Below, in pieces: positions 1 through 11,408 of a stretch of DNA of 64,000 nucleotides; within the stretch, counting starts at the first letter, position 1; every line of letters begins with the position of its first letter. Position numbers and translations under genes: made by a program. Below the pieces are notes generated by a model. It was not told the origin of the DNA and made no database searches. It saw only the letters and a program-made list of their open reading frames with translations. This stretch comes from Morinoia aosen (taxonomy: Eukaryota; Arthropoda; Malacostraca; Amphipoda; Talitridae), in the NCBI GenBank assembly GCA_030386875.1, contig CM059569.1, positions 44,307,842 through 44,371,841 of the forward strand, in the 5' to 3' direction.

Positions 1-446
1 TATTTTTATTCCATAAAAATTACTGGATCCAACAATCATAGCTAAAATTAAAGGATAAATACCATTATCGTCAGTGTAATTCGTCTTATTAAACATTATC
101 AATTTTAATTAATACTGTCGTTGTCGTCAAGTAATTCGTATTTTTGAGCATCGCCAATGAGTCTCACGATTATAACGGAAACGAAAATGCAATTCTGTCA
201 TCTGTCTACATCTGGACCCCAAAAAAGTGTGGTAAAAATCTGAGACGTACAAGTGGAACTGTTTCATAATACTTAGACGTACACAAAAAATAACTCTACG
301 TCACGCATTTGAAATCAGGTTTTAGTGCATGACCAACTGCGAAAGAGATACAAATTGATAAAATTGAGTTTTGCCGTTTTACGAACTACCAAGACTTCTT
401 GAGTCGCACATCCTGCGTTGTCTCTCGCTCTGGAAGGCCGCAAGTG

Positions 447-540
447 CCCAGTCTAACTTTTCGCCGCCTAAGCGATTTAAGCGATTAAATCACTTAGGCG
501 GCGAAAACATGCATGCAGGCGGCGAAAAAGTTAGGCTGGG
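447..540. repeat. Small palindromic (MITE-like) inverted repeat
   Basis: The arms CAGTCTAACTTTTCGCCGCC (left) and its near complement GGCGGCGAAAAAGTTAGGCTG (right, ending at 540) pair over about 25 bases. The centre holds further GGCGGCG copies in both orientations, so the segment could fold into a compound hairpin. No convincing target-site duplication is seen. It may be a non-autonomous DNA transposon remnant. Confidence 0.5.
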
Positions 541-589
541 TAACGAGTGTTTTGTATCTAAATGAGCCCATCTGTTATTGTGTGGGCAG

Positions 590-1010
590 TTGCTTTATTC
601 AGCTGCTAAATTCATGCATTCAACTGTTCAATTAAGAAGAGTTATTCAGGTGTTGAATTCATCTGCTTCATACAGTTGCAAAATTCGGCTGACGGATTCA
701 ACTTTAATGTTCATCTGCTAAATTCAGAAGATAGGTTCAAGTGGAGAATTCAGCTGATGTATTGAGTTGCTAAGTATATTCAGGTGTTAAATTCAGCGAA
801 TGTATTCAGTTGTTGAATTCAGCTGCTACATTCAGCGTGTTCGACTGCTATATTAAGCTATTCAATTCAGAGGATGTATTCAGATGCTGAATTTATCTGC
901 TAAATACAGTGTGTTCATATTCTATATTAAGATAATAAATTTTAGATAATTATTCAGGTGTTGAATTCAGCTTATGTATTCAGAGTGTTGAATTCAGCTG
1001 ATGTATCATA
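590..1010. repeat. Degenerate short tandem repeat (about 15-bp unit)
   Basis: The stretch is built from diverged copies of TTCAGCTGCTAAA and TTCAGGTGTTGAA type units, with TTCAG recurring every 14-17 bases. No coding signal is visible. The following 1,011-1,175 shows nothing recognisable. Confidence 0.55.
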
Positions 1011-1179
1011 GTAGATGAGCTGCTGTAGTAGTCGCGTAGTTCGGTGTGTTGTAGTAGGTGTGCTGCCGGTGCTAGTTCTAATAAAGCTTGCAATGCTGCG
1101 TTGTTTCATTCACCTTCCACGAGGTAGCGTCGTGCAACCCACATGAAAGGATGTTGTATTCCACTCAAGCCTGATACAC

Positions 1180-1410
1180 ACCATCATGTACATTGGTTTT
1201 ACAAATGCCTCGTAACTAACACCAGGACGCAATGACGGTTACCCCCGGTCAAGCCGGTACCCATTTCCGACATCTGGGTAGAGTGGGGAATTGTGGTCGA
1301 GTTCTCCTTTTTCCCAACGGGGAGAATCACCGGATGGCACTGCCGGGATTCGAACAGCCGACCCTTTCCGTGAAGAATGCGCGCTCTTAACCACTCGACC
1401 ACGGTGGCCA
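1180..1410 (-). mobile_element. tRNA-derived SINE, copy 1
   Basis: Read on the minus strand from 1,410, the head has a Pol III A box (TGGTCGAGTGG) and a B box core (GTTCGAATC) in a tRNA-like cloverleaf arrangement. A non-tRNA body follows, sharing blocks such as GAAATGGGTACCGG and CCAATGTACA with the copy at 7,420. The B box to body order and the common 3' part mark a tRNA-related SINE rather than a tRNA gene. It directly abuts the 20-bp satellite. Confidence 0.72.
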
Positions 1411-1439
1411 CAGATGTCAAGCTTTGAAATAAAAAATAT

Positions 1440-3456
1440 AGGTACCATACACGCAATATAGGTACCATACACGCAATATAGGTACCATACACGCAATATA
1501 GGTACCATACACGCAATATAGGTACCATACACGCAATATAGGTACCATACACGCAATATAGGTACCATACACGCAATATAGGTACCATACACGCAATATA
1601 GGTACCATACACGCAATATAGGAACCATACACGCAATATAGGTACCATACACGCAATATAGGTACCATACACGCAATATAGGTACCATACACGCAATATA
1701 GGTACCATACACGCAATATAGGTACCATACACGCAATATAGGTACCATACACGCAATATAGGTACCATACACGCAATATAGGTACCATACACGCAATATA
1801 GGTACCATACACGCAATATAGGTACCATACACGCAATATAGGAACCATACACGCAATATAGGTACCATACACACAATATAGGTACCATACACGCAATATA
1901 GGTACCATACACGCAATATAGGTACCATACACGCAATATAGGAACCATACACGCAATATAGGTACCATACACGCAATATAGGTACCATACACGCAATATA
2001 GGTACCATACACGCAATTTAGGTACCATACACGCAATATAGGTACCATACACGCAATATAGGTACCATACACGCAATATAGGTACCATACACGCAATATA
2101 GGTACCATACACGCAATATAGGTACCATACACGCAATATAGGAACCATACACGCAATATAGGTACCATACACGCAATATAGGTACCATACACGCAATATA
2201 GGAACCATACACGCAATATAGGTACCATACACGCAATATAGGTACCATACACGCAATATAGGTACCATACACGCAATATAGGTACCATACACGCAATATA
2301 GGTACCATACACGCAATATAGGTACCATACACGCAATATAGGTACCATACACGCAATATAGGTACCATACACGCAATATAGGTACCATACACGCAATATA
2401 GGTACCATACACGCAATATAGGTACCATACACGCAATATAGGTACCATACACGCAATATAGGTACCATACACGCAATATAGGTACCATACACGCAATATA
2501 GGTACCATACACGCAATATAGGTACCATACACGCAATATAGGTACCATACACACAATATAGGAACCATACACGCAATATAGGAACCATACACGCAATATA
2601 GGTACCATACACGCAATATAGGTACCATACACGCAATATAGGTACCATACACGCAATATAGGTACCATACACGCAATATAGGTACCATACACGCAATATA
2701 GGAACCATACACGCAATATAGGTACCATACACGCAATATAGGTACCATACACGCAATATAGGTACCATACACGCAATATAGGTACCATACACGCAATATA
2801 GGAACCATACACGCAATATAGGTACCATACACGCAATATAGGTACCATACACGCAATATAGGTACCATACACGCAATATAGGTACCATACACGCAATATA
2901 GGTACCATACACGCAATATAGGTACCATACACGCAATATAGGTACCATACACGCAATATAGGTACCATACACGCAATATAGGTACCATACACGCAATATA
3001 GGAACCATACACGCAATATAGGTACCATACACGCAATATAGGTACCATACACGCAATATAGGAACCATACACGCAATATAGGTACCAACCACGCAATATA
3101 GGTACCATACACGCAATATAGGTACCATACACGCAATATAGGTACCATACACGCAATATAGGTACCATACACGCAATATAGGTACCATACACGCAATATA
3201 GGTACCATACACGCAATATAGGTACCATACACGCAATATAGGTACCATACACGCAATATAGGTACCATACACGCAATATAGGAACCATACACGCAATATA
3301 GGTACCATACACGCAATATAGGTACCATACACGCAATATAGGTACCATACACGCAATATAGGTACCATACACGCAATATAGGTACCATACACGCAATATA
3401 GGTACCATTCACGCAATATAGGAACCATACACGCAATATAGGTACCATACACGCAA
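1440..3456. repeat. 20-bp satellite array, about 101 copies
   Basis: The perfect 20-bp unit GGTACCATACACGCAATATA (containing a KpnI site) repeats about 101 times without indels. Thirteen units carry GGAACC instead of GGTACC (1,621, 1,841, 1,941, 2,141, 2,201, 2,561, 2,581, 2,701, 2,801, 3,001, 3,061, 3,281, 3,421). A few single variants occur (ACACA at 1,861 and 2,541; ATTTA in 2,001; AACC in 3,081; TTC in 3,401). On the minus strand no frame contains a stop, which produces long artefactual ORFs of period 20 residues. The near identity suggests recent expansion. Confidence 0.97.
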
Positions 3457-3467
3457 CGGAAATTTGA

Positions 3468-4514
3468 AAATTAAATTTGTCATTTTCACTGAAAACTACA
3501 GCGTCTATTCCATGCAGTTCGTACCTTGGCTGACCGAGCTTCTCATCTTTACATTCAATGTTTAGTTTTTCCATTCGCTTATTTTCAATGACAGGTTCCC
3601 TCGCCTTATTGAGCTCGATGCTTTGTATTCCACGTTCGTATGCCTGACATAAAGAATTTGCGTTCAATTAGAGTGAACTTCACATCATTTTCAGCGCTGT
3701 AGTAGTTTTCACCTTCACAGAGTCTAATACGAACTTAATTGCATTAAAAATATTAAAAGTTTGGTTTTTAATATTTTTTAATGCAAATTTTTTTAATATT
3801 TATGTTATAATAAAAAAAATATTTTTTATTTTTAATGCAAAGTATAAGGTGTTCTTATTCCTGAGAAAATTGAAACTTATGAATAGCTCTTGTGTTTTGT
3901 GCAATGTTATTCGTGAATTTCAACGTTGGAGTCAGCGCAGACATTCGGAATTCATGTCTGTTAGAGCAACAGCCAGAGACAAATGCGAGGAGAAGTAATA
4001 GTTCCAAATACCTCACTTCGAAATTAGAGTCCCTGAATAGAATGGTAGGTGTAAAATTAAATATCCAAAAGTCTCCCCCCAATAATTAAAGAGTGTGATT
4101 AAATTTTCTGTAACATCAAGGTTTTCTAACGAAAAAGCTCCTCTACAAAATTCCTGCTTCACAGACATAAACAGCGATGATCCCATGAACATACTGACCA
4201 TTCTACAGTCAAACAGGTTTGTGGCAACTAACAAAGCTGAACCACGGGTCACGTCACAATTTTTTTCAGCAATGCCATCACCAGGCAACAATCTGAGCGT
4301 AATCGGTTGTACGAGAGCTACAACCTCAGGTTCCGGTTCTCACTGTTCGGTTGGGGGTGCCCCGCTTGTCCGCAACGTCACTTGTCGCCGCGCAGCGGTG
4401 GGAAGAGGAGGTGTAGTTTGCCGCTCCTTGGGGCGGTGCCGTTGGTGGGGACTTCGTGATGGGCGTGGAGGGAGCATAGTGGCCTGTGAAGAGGACCAGA
4501 TTTTGAGTTTTCTT
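3468..4514. repeat. Dispersed repeat R, copy 1 (uninterrupted)
   Basis: The stretch 3,468-4,302 is closely matched by 22,711-23,540, and 4,303-4,460 by 31,583-31,742, so the two copies form one unit of about 1 kb. Copy 1 is continuous across CTGAGCGTAATCGG at 4,300, whereas copy 2 is split at that TAA by an 8-kb transposon. A GC-rich segment lies at 4,370-4,470. No protein family is recognised in it; the short ORFs overlap on both strands. Confidence 0.75.
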
Positions 4515-5959
4515 TTAAGCGGCCCATAGACGATTAATTTTATTGTCAATATAATTGACAATGATGAATATTGACAATTATATTGATCGTTTGTGGGCTT
4601 GATTGACGACCGTCAATTAATTGACTCAATGTATTGACGCAATAAATTCAGTTTGAGCCCATAGACGATAGATTTCATTGTCAATATATTTGTCAATGAT
4701 GAACATTGACAATGATATTGATCGTGTGTGGGCTTGATCGGCGACCGTCAATTAATTGACTCAATGTATTGACGAAATCAAACCATTTTGATTTTTTATT
4801 GACGGTTCGTCAATATATTAAAACGTCCATTTGGACGCGTCAATATATTGCGTCAATATTTCATTCTGAGCTCTGGAAGTCGTAGTGTATGCACCTGAAA
4901 ATACTCCGAATTTTATTTATGTGTACTCGCAGATCTGTTACTTCTTGCATGCTGGAGTGCGCTGCTTCGAATATGTGGTACTTTTTATGTCTTATTATGA
5001 AAAATATAATTTGAATTTAGTGAACTAATTTTATTTATAATTATTAGCCTATTTATTAGCATTATGTAGGAAAGTAAAAACTGGGACTTTTTCCTTGGAA
5101 TCGGCGACTTTCGTACGGCTAAATCTGGTACTCATAACAAAATACGTAGGGTAAGTTATGGCAATCAGGGCTGAGGGTGCTTACAAGCTAAAAGACTGAA
5201 AGCGAGAAAGCAAGCGAGAGAAAAAGATGTCAGCAGGATCTATCACACATAAAATAACACACAGTTTGCTCCTAAATGTCATGGATAGATGTCTATTACA
5301 GAAACGAGCAGTACAAGCATTTGTTTGTAACGTTTATTTCATTCCTTCTTCATCCCATTGCTTTGAAATGTCTAATCTGTCCCTGTGCTTTGGATTTTTT
5401 GAGTTCGAAATGCGAGGTACAGCATTAACTTCGATCAGAAGTTCAGTGTATGCTGGAGGAATTGAGCAGTACGCCAACCTTATCGACATCTCAACGCGCA
5501 CTACCAGGCAGCCAGCTTCTAGCTGCAACTCTCAAGCGTGAAACAATCTTCGAGTCGGTTTCTCGCTTCAGTCAATCTTGTCTTTGTCGTCCGCTCTCTT
5601 GCTTGCTTGCAGTGTATGCACTCTCATAGGAATCCATGTTAATCAATTCAAGCTCGCTAGCTTTCTCTCATCAAATCGTTTGGTGTGCAGGCATCCTGAC
5701 ACTTTAGATATTTAATAGCTAGATCTATATGTTTTCGCTTAAACCTTTCTGCAAAGTTTGGATTGTAGATATTAGCTAAAAAAATCTAGATTTTTTTAGC
5801 TTGCTTGATATTATCTTGCGGGAATTACACTTAAATGCATATAATATATTACTCAAAATTAATATTATGCATTCGCTGTAATGTTTACTACTTCATTCTC
5901 ATAATATTTGCTGATTTGCTTAACCAAATTATTTGAATAGCGAACTTACGACGTTCAGA

Positions 5960-6425
5960 ACGCGTTATGTTCAGATTATAAAGCAAACCAAGACGGCTAC
6001 TGCCATGTTTTTGGGCCACCATAGTGCAACTTTTAATTGTGATCATATGGTTGATATGCTAAAGCACATCTCCAACTACAAACCTATTGATGATGTATAA
6101 ATGCATCTAACAAAATGCACAAACATTATCAAAAATGTATTGTATCCTCATTTCGAAAAACTGACCAATGATAATGGCAACAATAAGTTCAGTTTATTAT
6201 TGGACGAAAGTAATGATATTTAAATCATGAAACTACTTGGGGTATCAGTTATATGTATACTACAGCGATATACCTGAAAGGGGAAATCAACTTAGGAATT
6301 GCAGAATTAGTAAAATGTGATGCAGATAGAATTGTGACAGCCTTAAAACAATTGTTGATAGGTAAGTATCTGAACATTGGTAATTGCATTGCTAAAGGGA
6401 CTGACAATCGCCAGTCGCCAGATAT
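5960..6425 (+). pseudogene. Decayed hAT-type transposase fragment inside a Harbinger-ended element
   Basis: The conceptual plus-strand reading gives MFLGHHSATFNCDH near 6,005, then LHRTKC-like and NVLYPHFEK segments, FSLLLDESNDI near 6,195, and CIAKGTDN near 6,390. These match the order of motifs in hAT-superfamily (ZBED-type) transposases, where LLDES.DIS precedes the G.GTDNA block. Stops interrupt it after IDDV and after ESNDI. It ends at about 6,412, where sequence encoding the Harbinger fragment of the opposite strand begins. The same fragment is present, reversed, near 24,700-25,140. It is non-functional. Confidence 0.72.
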
Positions 6426-6810
6426 CTCAGCGTGAGCGACAGCCGTTGGCTTGGTGATATCGGTTCTCGCATGTTTGTTGATTCTTTCTGTATATATGGA
6501 GTGAAGAGATGGAAAAGTTGATCAAATGATGTAGTGCCCATTCGAAGATAGTTCTTGAAACCTTCTGGCTCATTTGAACGTAGTTCTTTCAGCAAAGCGT
6601 CGATTCCGAATATTCTGCCACGTTCCCTGAGCCCCAGTATTTGGCCCATGTCTTGCGTTTACGCGGGGATTTTCTTGAAGTTGAAATTGCTAACGGGAGC
6701 GCTAGAATGGTAATTACTTCGTCGTTTATCACGTACGGCATCCGCAGAGCAAATGACTGGTTTTCATCAATTACATTGATGCAAAGATTGACGCCGCAAG
6801 TGGGCAACAA
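6392..6810 (-). pseudogene. Broken PIF/Harbinger transposase N-terminal fragment, copy A
   Basis: Two overlapping minus-strand pieces in different frames form one N-terminal region: SPRKRKTWAKYW (6,589-6,810) and then ALLKELRSNEPEGFKNYLRM, YIQKESTNMREPISPSQRL and TLRYLATGDCQSL (6,392-6,649). This arrangement, including the L(A/T)LR.LATGD block, is characteristic of HARBI1/PIF-type nuclease proteins. A frameshift separates the pieces and the DDE catalytic region is missing, so the protein is dead. It shares its 3' junction with the captured hAT fragment on the other strand. Confidence 0.8.
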
Positions 6811-7419
6811 AAAATCTCATCAATATATTGAGTCAATGATATTGACAATTAAATTGATCGTCTATGGGCTCAAACTGATTTTATTGCGTCAATCCATTGA
6901 GTCAATTAATTGACGGTCGTCAATCAAGCCCACAGACGATCAATATAATTGTCAATGTTCATTATTGTCAATTATATTGACAATAAAATTGATCGTCTGT
7001 GGGCCGCTTAAGTGGGCAAAAAAAATATCTCGTCAATATATTGAGTCAATGATATTGACAATTAAATTGATCGTCTATGGGCTCAAACTGATTTTATTGC
7101 GTCAATCCATTGAGTCAATTAATTGACGGTCGTCAATCAAGCCCACAGACGATCAATATAATTGTCAATGTTCATTATTGTCAATTATATTGACAATAAA
7201 ATTGATCGTCTGTGGGCCGCTTTAGTGGGCAAAAAAAAAATCTCGTCAATATATTGAGTCAATGATATTGACAATTAAATTGACCGTCTATGGGCCGCTC
7301 TACGTCTGTAGTAACCAATAGCATTCTCGCTAGTGTGAGTGTGTGACTTCAGCACGGAAGTCAGTAACCTACTGACTACGATGGAGTGCGCACACGCTCG
7401 CTGAATGCTCTTCTCGTGC

Positions 7420-7645
7420 TCGCCATAGCCATGTGGCTAGAGGTTTCTGCCGCCATGCGGTAGACCCGGGTTCGACACTCGGCGCTGGCGGTGGCGATTT
7501 TCTCTATTGGGTATAGGAGAAAAATTCCAAGCACAATACCTCACTTTACCCAGGTGTCTGAAATGGGTACCGGTCTTGACCGGAGGAAAGCGTCATGGCG
7601 TCCTGGCGGTAGATATAAGGCATTTGAAAATCCAATGTACAAGGT
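7420..7645 (+). mobile_element. tRNA-derived SINE, copy 2
   Basis: The B box (GGTTCGACAC) at about 7,470 is preceded by a degenerate A box (TGGCTAGAGG). The body TGAAATGGGTACCGG … GCGTCCTGG … GGCATTTG … CCAATGTACA parallels the minus-strand copy at 1,180-1,410. The family therefore has at least two members here, with different tRNA heads and a common body. Confidence 0.65.
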
Positions 7646-8460
7646 GATGTGGTCAATGTCTTGCGTGATGCAATCAAAGGAAATGAAAATTTTATACCCA
7701 AGAGTCACTAAAGGAACCCATTTAATAATGTTTTGCAGGAATGACATTCTGCTCTCTGATGCATTAGTTTAGAATTATTCGACTTAGAAATTGGCTTCCG
7801 CGCGCCAAAGGAAGCGAGTGCGCCAACCAAAATTTCATTATTAACGGAAGTTAACCCCTATTACAAACGTAAAGAGGTTGGGTCGTGAGGGGTAGCCACT
7901 GTTCTTCTAGTGAAAATTATAAATAAAGGTTGAAAGCAACCCATAAAGGTCACAGACAATTGTGTTTACATCTGCTCCATGATGGCGGCGGCCGTACCAA
8001 GTGGCGCCATTTGTGAGCTGACTGTAAAGGTGACGGTATTAGGTGGCGCCATCTATGAGCTGACTGTAAAAGTGACGACGTAATAATGAAGACTAAAAAA
8101 AACGTCAAAAGCCCCAAATACGAGAAATTGTACGTTAACTTTTTTGTGTTATTAACTGATAATATTTCTTATTATTTTATTAACAATTTCTATCATTTTT
8201 TCATTTTTACGAAGTTCTGGCGAAAACTTTAACACCTCATGATCCGAACTTTGCCTTTCCCGACCCAACCTGGTCGTAATCTGTGTTGCACGTTTTGCGC
8301 GGGAAAGCGATTTCACCTTTAACTTCAAAGCTGAATAATATGAAATAACGCATCAGCGAGCAGAATATCATTCATGTAAAACGTTCTGAAATGTGTTCCT
8401 TTAGTGATTCTTATGATTAAAATTATTATTTTCCGTGATTGCATTAAACTTCACATTGAC
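7646..8460. other. Intergenic, no gene recognised
   Basis: AT-rich sequence with short unsupported ORFs. The phrase GGTGGCGCCAT.TGTGAGCTGACTGTAAA occurs twice in close tandem near 8,000-8,060. No other structure is seen. Confidence 0.4.
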
Positions 8461-8759
8461 CGTAGATTGTTTCTTAAGTCTAGCACAACGGTCAAATTTG
8501 AGTATAGCTACCTGTGGGCCCGAATAAGTTGTGCCCAAATAATGTTATTACTTCGGCGGTGTTAAATTATGAATTCAATTTCGTTGGGGGCGTGAGCTGG
8601 TGCTCGGTGCTCCAACAATGTGTCACTGGGATTATGTTTTCTCAATTACTTGTATTTAAATGCATTGTCGAAATCAGATTAACGCAACGACGGGAACGCT
8701 TTTTTTGTGCTTTTCTCTCAATCATTTTTGTTTCAGAACCAACCATGATACAAGCAACA

Positions 8760-10190
8760 AAAATTTGAAAATCGATTAGCCAGTTTCCTTAACATTTACC
8801 TATTGACGTAACGATAGGTGAGGTTAGGTTTGGTACAGTAAGGTTAGTTAAATAAACTAACCAAAGTAAACCTAAAATAACTGCTAAATATGTAGCGTTC
8901 GGTAAGAATCGATTTTCCATTTTTCGGGGCATAAATATAGTTAATTAGGTTAAAATGAACAAGTTTTCTTCTATGCACTTTCCGCCGCAAATGAGTATTT
9001 AATGACTTATAGCGGTAGGTTCAGTTTCGTCTTTGATAACGAATGCGCTCGAATAAAGAGCTACTAATCGATTTACGAATTTTTGTTGCTTGAATCATGG
9101 TAATGACATCGAAATAAACTACTTTTCTTCTATACACTTTTTGCGGCAAATTAGTATTTTACGAGTTAGAGCGGTAGGTTTTATTTTTTCGGTAAATCTG
9201 AAGGATATGTCAGTTGTCGATTTTCCACTTTTTGGTGTCTGAACCTAATTAATTGAATCATAATAAAAAAGTTTTCTTCTATGCACTTTCCGTCTCAAAT
9301 GAGTATTTTACGATTTATAGCGGTAAGTTTAGTTTCGTCTTTGATGACGAATGCGCTCGAATAAACAGCTACTCATCGATTTTCGAATTTTTGTTGCCTG
9401 AATCTTGGAAATAACATCAAAATAAACAACTTTTCTTCTATACACTTTTTTCGTCAAATGAGTATTTAACGAGGTATAGCGGTAGGTTTGGTTTCGTCTT
9501 TGATGACGAGTGCGCTGGAAGCGAGTGCGCATTGCAGTGTTGCTGTCCGACGTGCTCCTTGAATAACTTGCCGCTTCAAACACTGGAGTTGCGGTAAGTC
9601 ATTTACCGATATAACTAATAAAATACTCATTTGAGACGGAAAGTGCATAGAAGAAAACTTGTTTATTTCGATCTAATTAACTATGCTAAGGCATCGAAAT
9701 TTACAAAATCGATAACTGACATATCCTTCAGATTTACCATTTTTTGCGCGATTGAGCTGATAGAGTACGTTTCACTACTTGGTAATTTATTATTAGCTCA
9801 CCCCGCGGAGCTTGAACTCGCTTTTAGGATCTTTTATTTAATAACACAATAGAAATTATCACCCAAATATAACGAATTATAGCGGTACGTTAACTTTCGT
9901 CGTCAATGGCGGGAACCGTTTGAGCATTCGAGCGCGTCGGATAAGAGCGTCCATGACAGTATTGCCAGACGTGCGGTCGATGAATTACGAGTTGCTGCTT
10001 CAAACACTAGAGTTGCCGTAACTAATTTACCACTATAAGTCGTAAAAAACTGATTTGCGACGGAAAATGCATAGTAAAAACTTGTTTATTTCGATCTAAT
10101 TAACTATGTTTTGGCACCAAAAATTCGAAAGTCGATTCTTACCAAACGCTACACATTTACCAAATAACTTAACTTAGCCATGCCGAGACC
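8760..10190. repeat. Fold-back repeat cluster upstream of UGT gene 1
   Basis: Units of about 160 bp, each with TTCTTCTATGCACTTTCCG, GAGTATTT.ACGA, TATAGCGGTA and GTTTCGTCTTTGATGACGA, stand in tandem on the plus strand from about 8,960 to 9,560. They then recur inverted from about 9,600 to 10,190, so the whole block could fold back. The same cluster lies at about 33,230-34,290 upstream of UGT gene 2. No coding content is supported. Confidence 0.65.
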
Positions 10191-11360
10191 GATGTTGTCC
10201 GCCAAGAAACTTCGCATGTTCTTCGCGTGTTAATTTTACTATTTTGGTGTTGGAGCAGTGAGCTGGTACAGTTTGACCGTGAAAACTTCAGCTAGCGACT
10301 GCAAAAGATGTCTTAATACGAGTGGATGTAAAACTCTCGAAAAACTTGCTTACTCGAGTAAAATTTGACTGCGTCCTGACCGTACGAGATTCTTGCAAGA
10401 TTCACGTTCTTTAGCCCATCGCTACTTCTATAGTTTTAAACAGCCAAAAATTTCCTAAGCCGTGTTTGAGAAGAACGATACATCTGCGCTGAAAGAATTG
10501 GGCGGTAATGTCAAAACCGTAACGAATTCATTGCTATACCTCCAGTCCTGTAAGAAGGTTGACGAATAACGCTCGCGGCTGCGGTTTTTCCATCCATTGA
10601 GGTGGTATTGCAGGTCTGGTCAAAATTACGATGAGTGGAAAATGTGAAAAATACAAACTGCGGTAAACTATTAATAAGAATTGAACTATACCCGATGCCA
10701 ATTCAACTCCCCATGAATCATTCTAAAATTAGCGTAAGATTTAGTGAACCTAACCTTATTTTGTTTGAACGAGCCAAGTTTTTTTTTGCTTAAATAATCA
10801 TCTTGTATTTACTGTCAATTCTACTTAAATTTTTTTTTGAGGATTGTGACGAGGGAGTCGGGGGGCTAAAAATATTCGTTTTCATACCTTCTTTTCTCTG
10901 CTGTCCCTTGGGCCGATGGGCCCGGGGAAGGGGAGGAGGCTGTATAGAGATTATGTAAGCTAAGATTTTGCTGAGGCTTAGCTTGGGTTAGACCATTTCT
11001 GAATTTTCTTTTTGTATGATTTCAGAGGATATTCAAATTAATAAAAACATAACTGTGCTTATGTGCGAATATTAGACTAATTCGCTCACAGTTTCCTTCC
11101 AGGACCTTTTATCGATTTTATTTTCAAAATTTACAGCATGGAAAACACCTGAAAATGGCAGTTTATGAAAACAATCAAGAAAACATGTATTCAAATTTTT
11201 CAGAGATATTCTGAACTTTGTTCCATGAGGCTTCCTTTTAATCGTCACGAATGTAACTTCATATCACACCCGGTGCTTTTATACAAAACTTGAATATCTC
11301 TGCCTCATCGGCTAACTGGTTGAAAAGAAGTCAATTTAGATCAAAATATCATAAAAGTTT
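10191..11360. other. 5' flank of UGT gene 1
   Basis: Homologous to 34,440-36,010. No protein-coding ORF is supported. A G/C-rich stretch (GGGCCCGGGGAAGGGGAGG) lies near 10,920. A 5' noncoding exon cannot be excluded. Confidence 0.4.
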
Positions 11361-11367
11361 GAAAAAG

Positions 11368-11373
11368 TATATA
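11368..11373 (+). promoter_or_regulatory. Candidate TATA box, UGT gene 1
   Basis: TATATA lies 35 bases before the start codon, within an otherwise conserved proximal block (also at 36,017). If used, transcription would start near the TTCAGCC sequence at about 11,398 and leave a very short leader. The alternative is that TGTGATTCAG is a 3' splice site of an upstream noncoding exon. Confidence 0.4.
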
Positions 11374-11408
11374 CTCCTCTTCAGCACAGGGTTTGTGATT
11401 CAGCCATC

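Larger units (their letters stand above)
4518..7299. mobile_element. PIF/Harbinger-ended composite transposon, copy A
   Basis: The left end is AGCGGCCCATAGACGAT preceded by TTA. The matching inverted ends (…GGGCCGCT) stop at 7,018, 7,221 and 7,299 because the right terminal region is tandemly repeated with a period near 203 bp. The end at 7,221 is followed by TTA, giving a TTA/TTA target-site pair typical of PIF/Harbinger. Palindromic TTGAC/GTCAA-rich subterminal sequence fills both ends. The interior holds a broken Harbinger transposase (6,392-6,810, minus) and a decayed hAT-type transposase fragment (about 5,960-6,420, plus). The same interior recurs in reverse at 24,070-25,696 plus 30,800-31,580. 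Confidence 0.78.

Noticed and set aside
1180-1410. tRNA gene on the minus strand
   Set aside because: A and B boxes are present but followed by a repeated non-tRNA body shared with another locus, so it is a SINE.
1440-3456. CRISPR array
   Set aside because: Contiguous identical units with no spacers, in eukaryotic sequence.
1199-3667. Long minus-strand ORFs (up to 737 codons) over the 20-bp satellite
   Set aside because: Every frame is open only because the repeat unit lacks stops on that strand; composition is purely periodic with no protein family.
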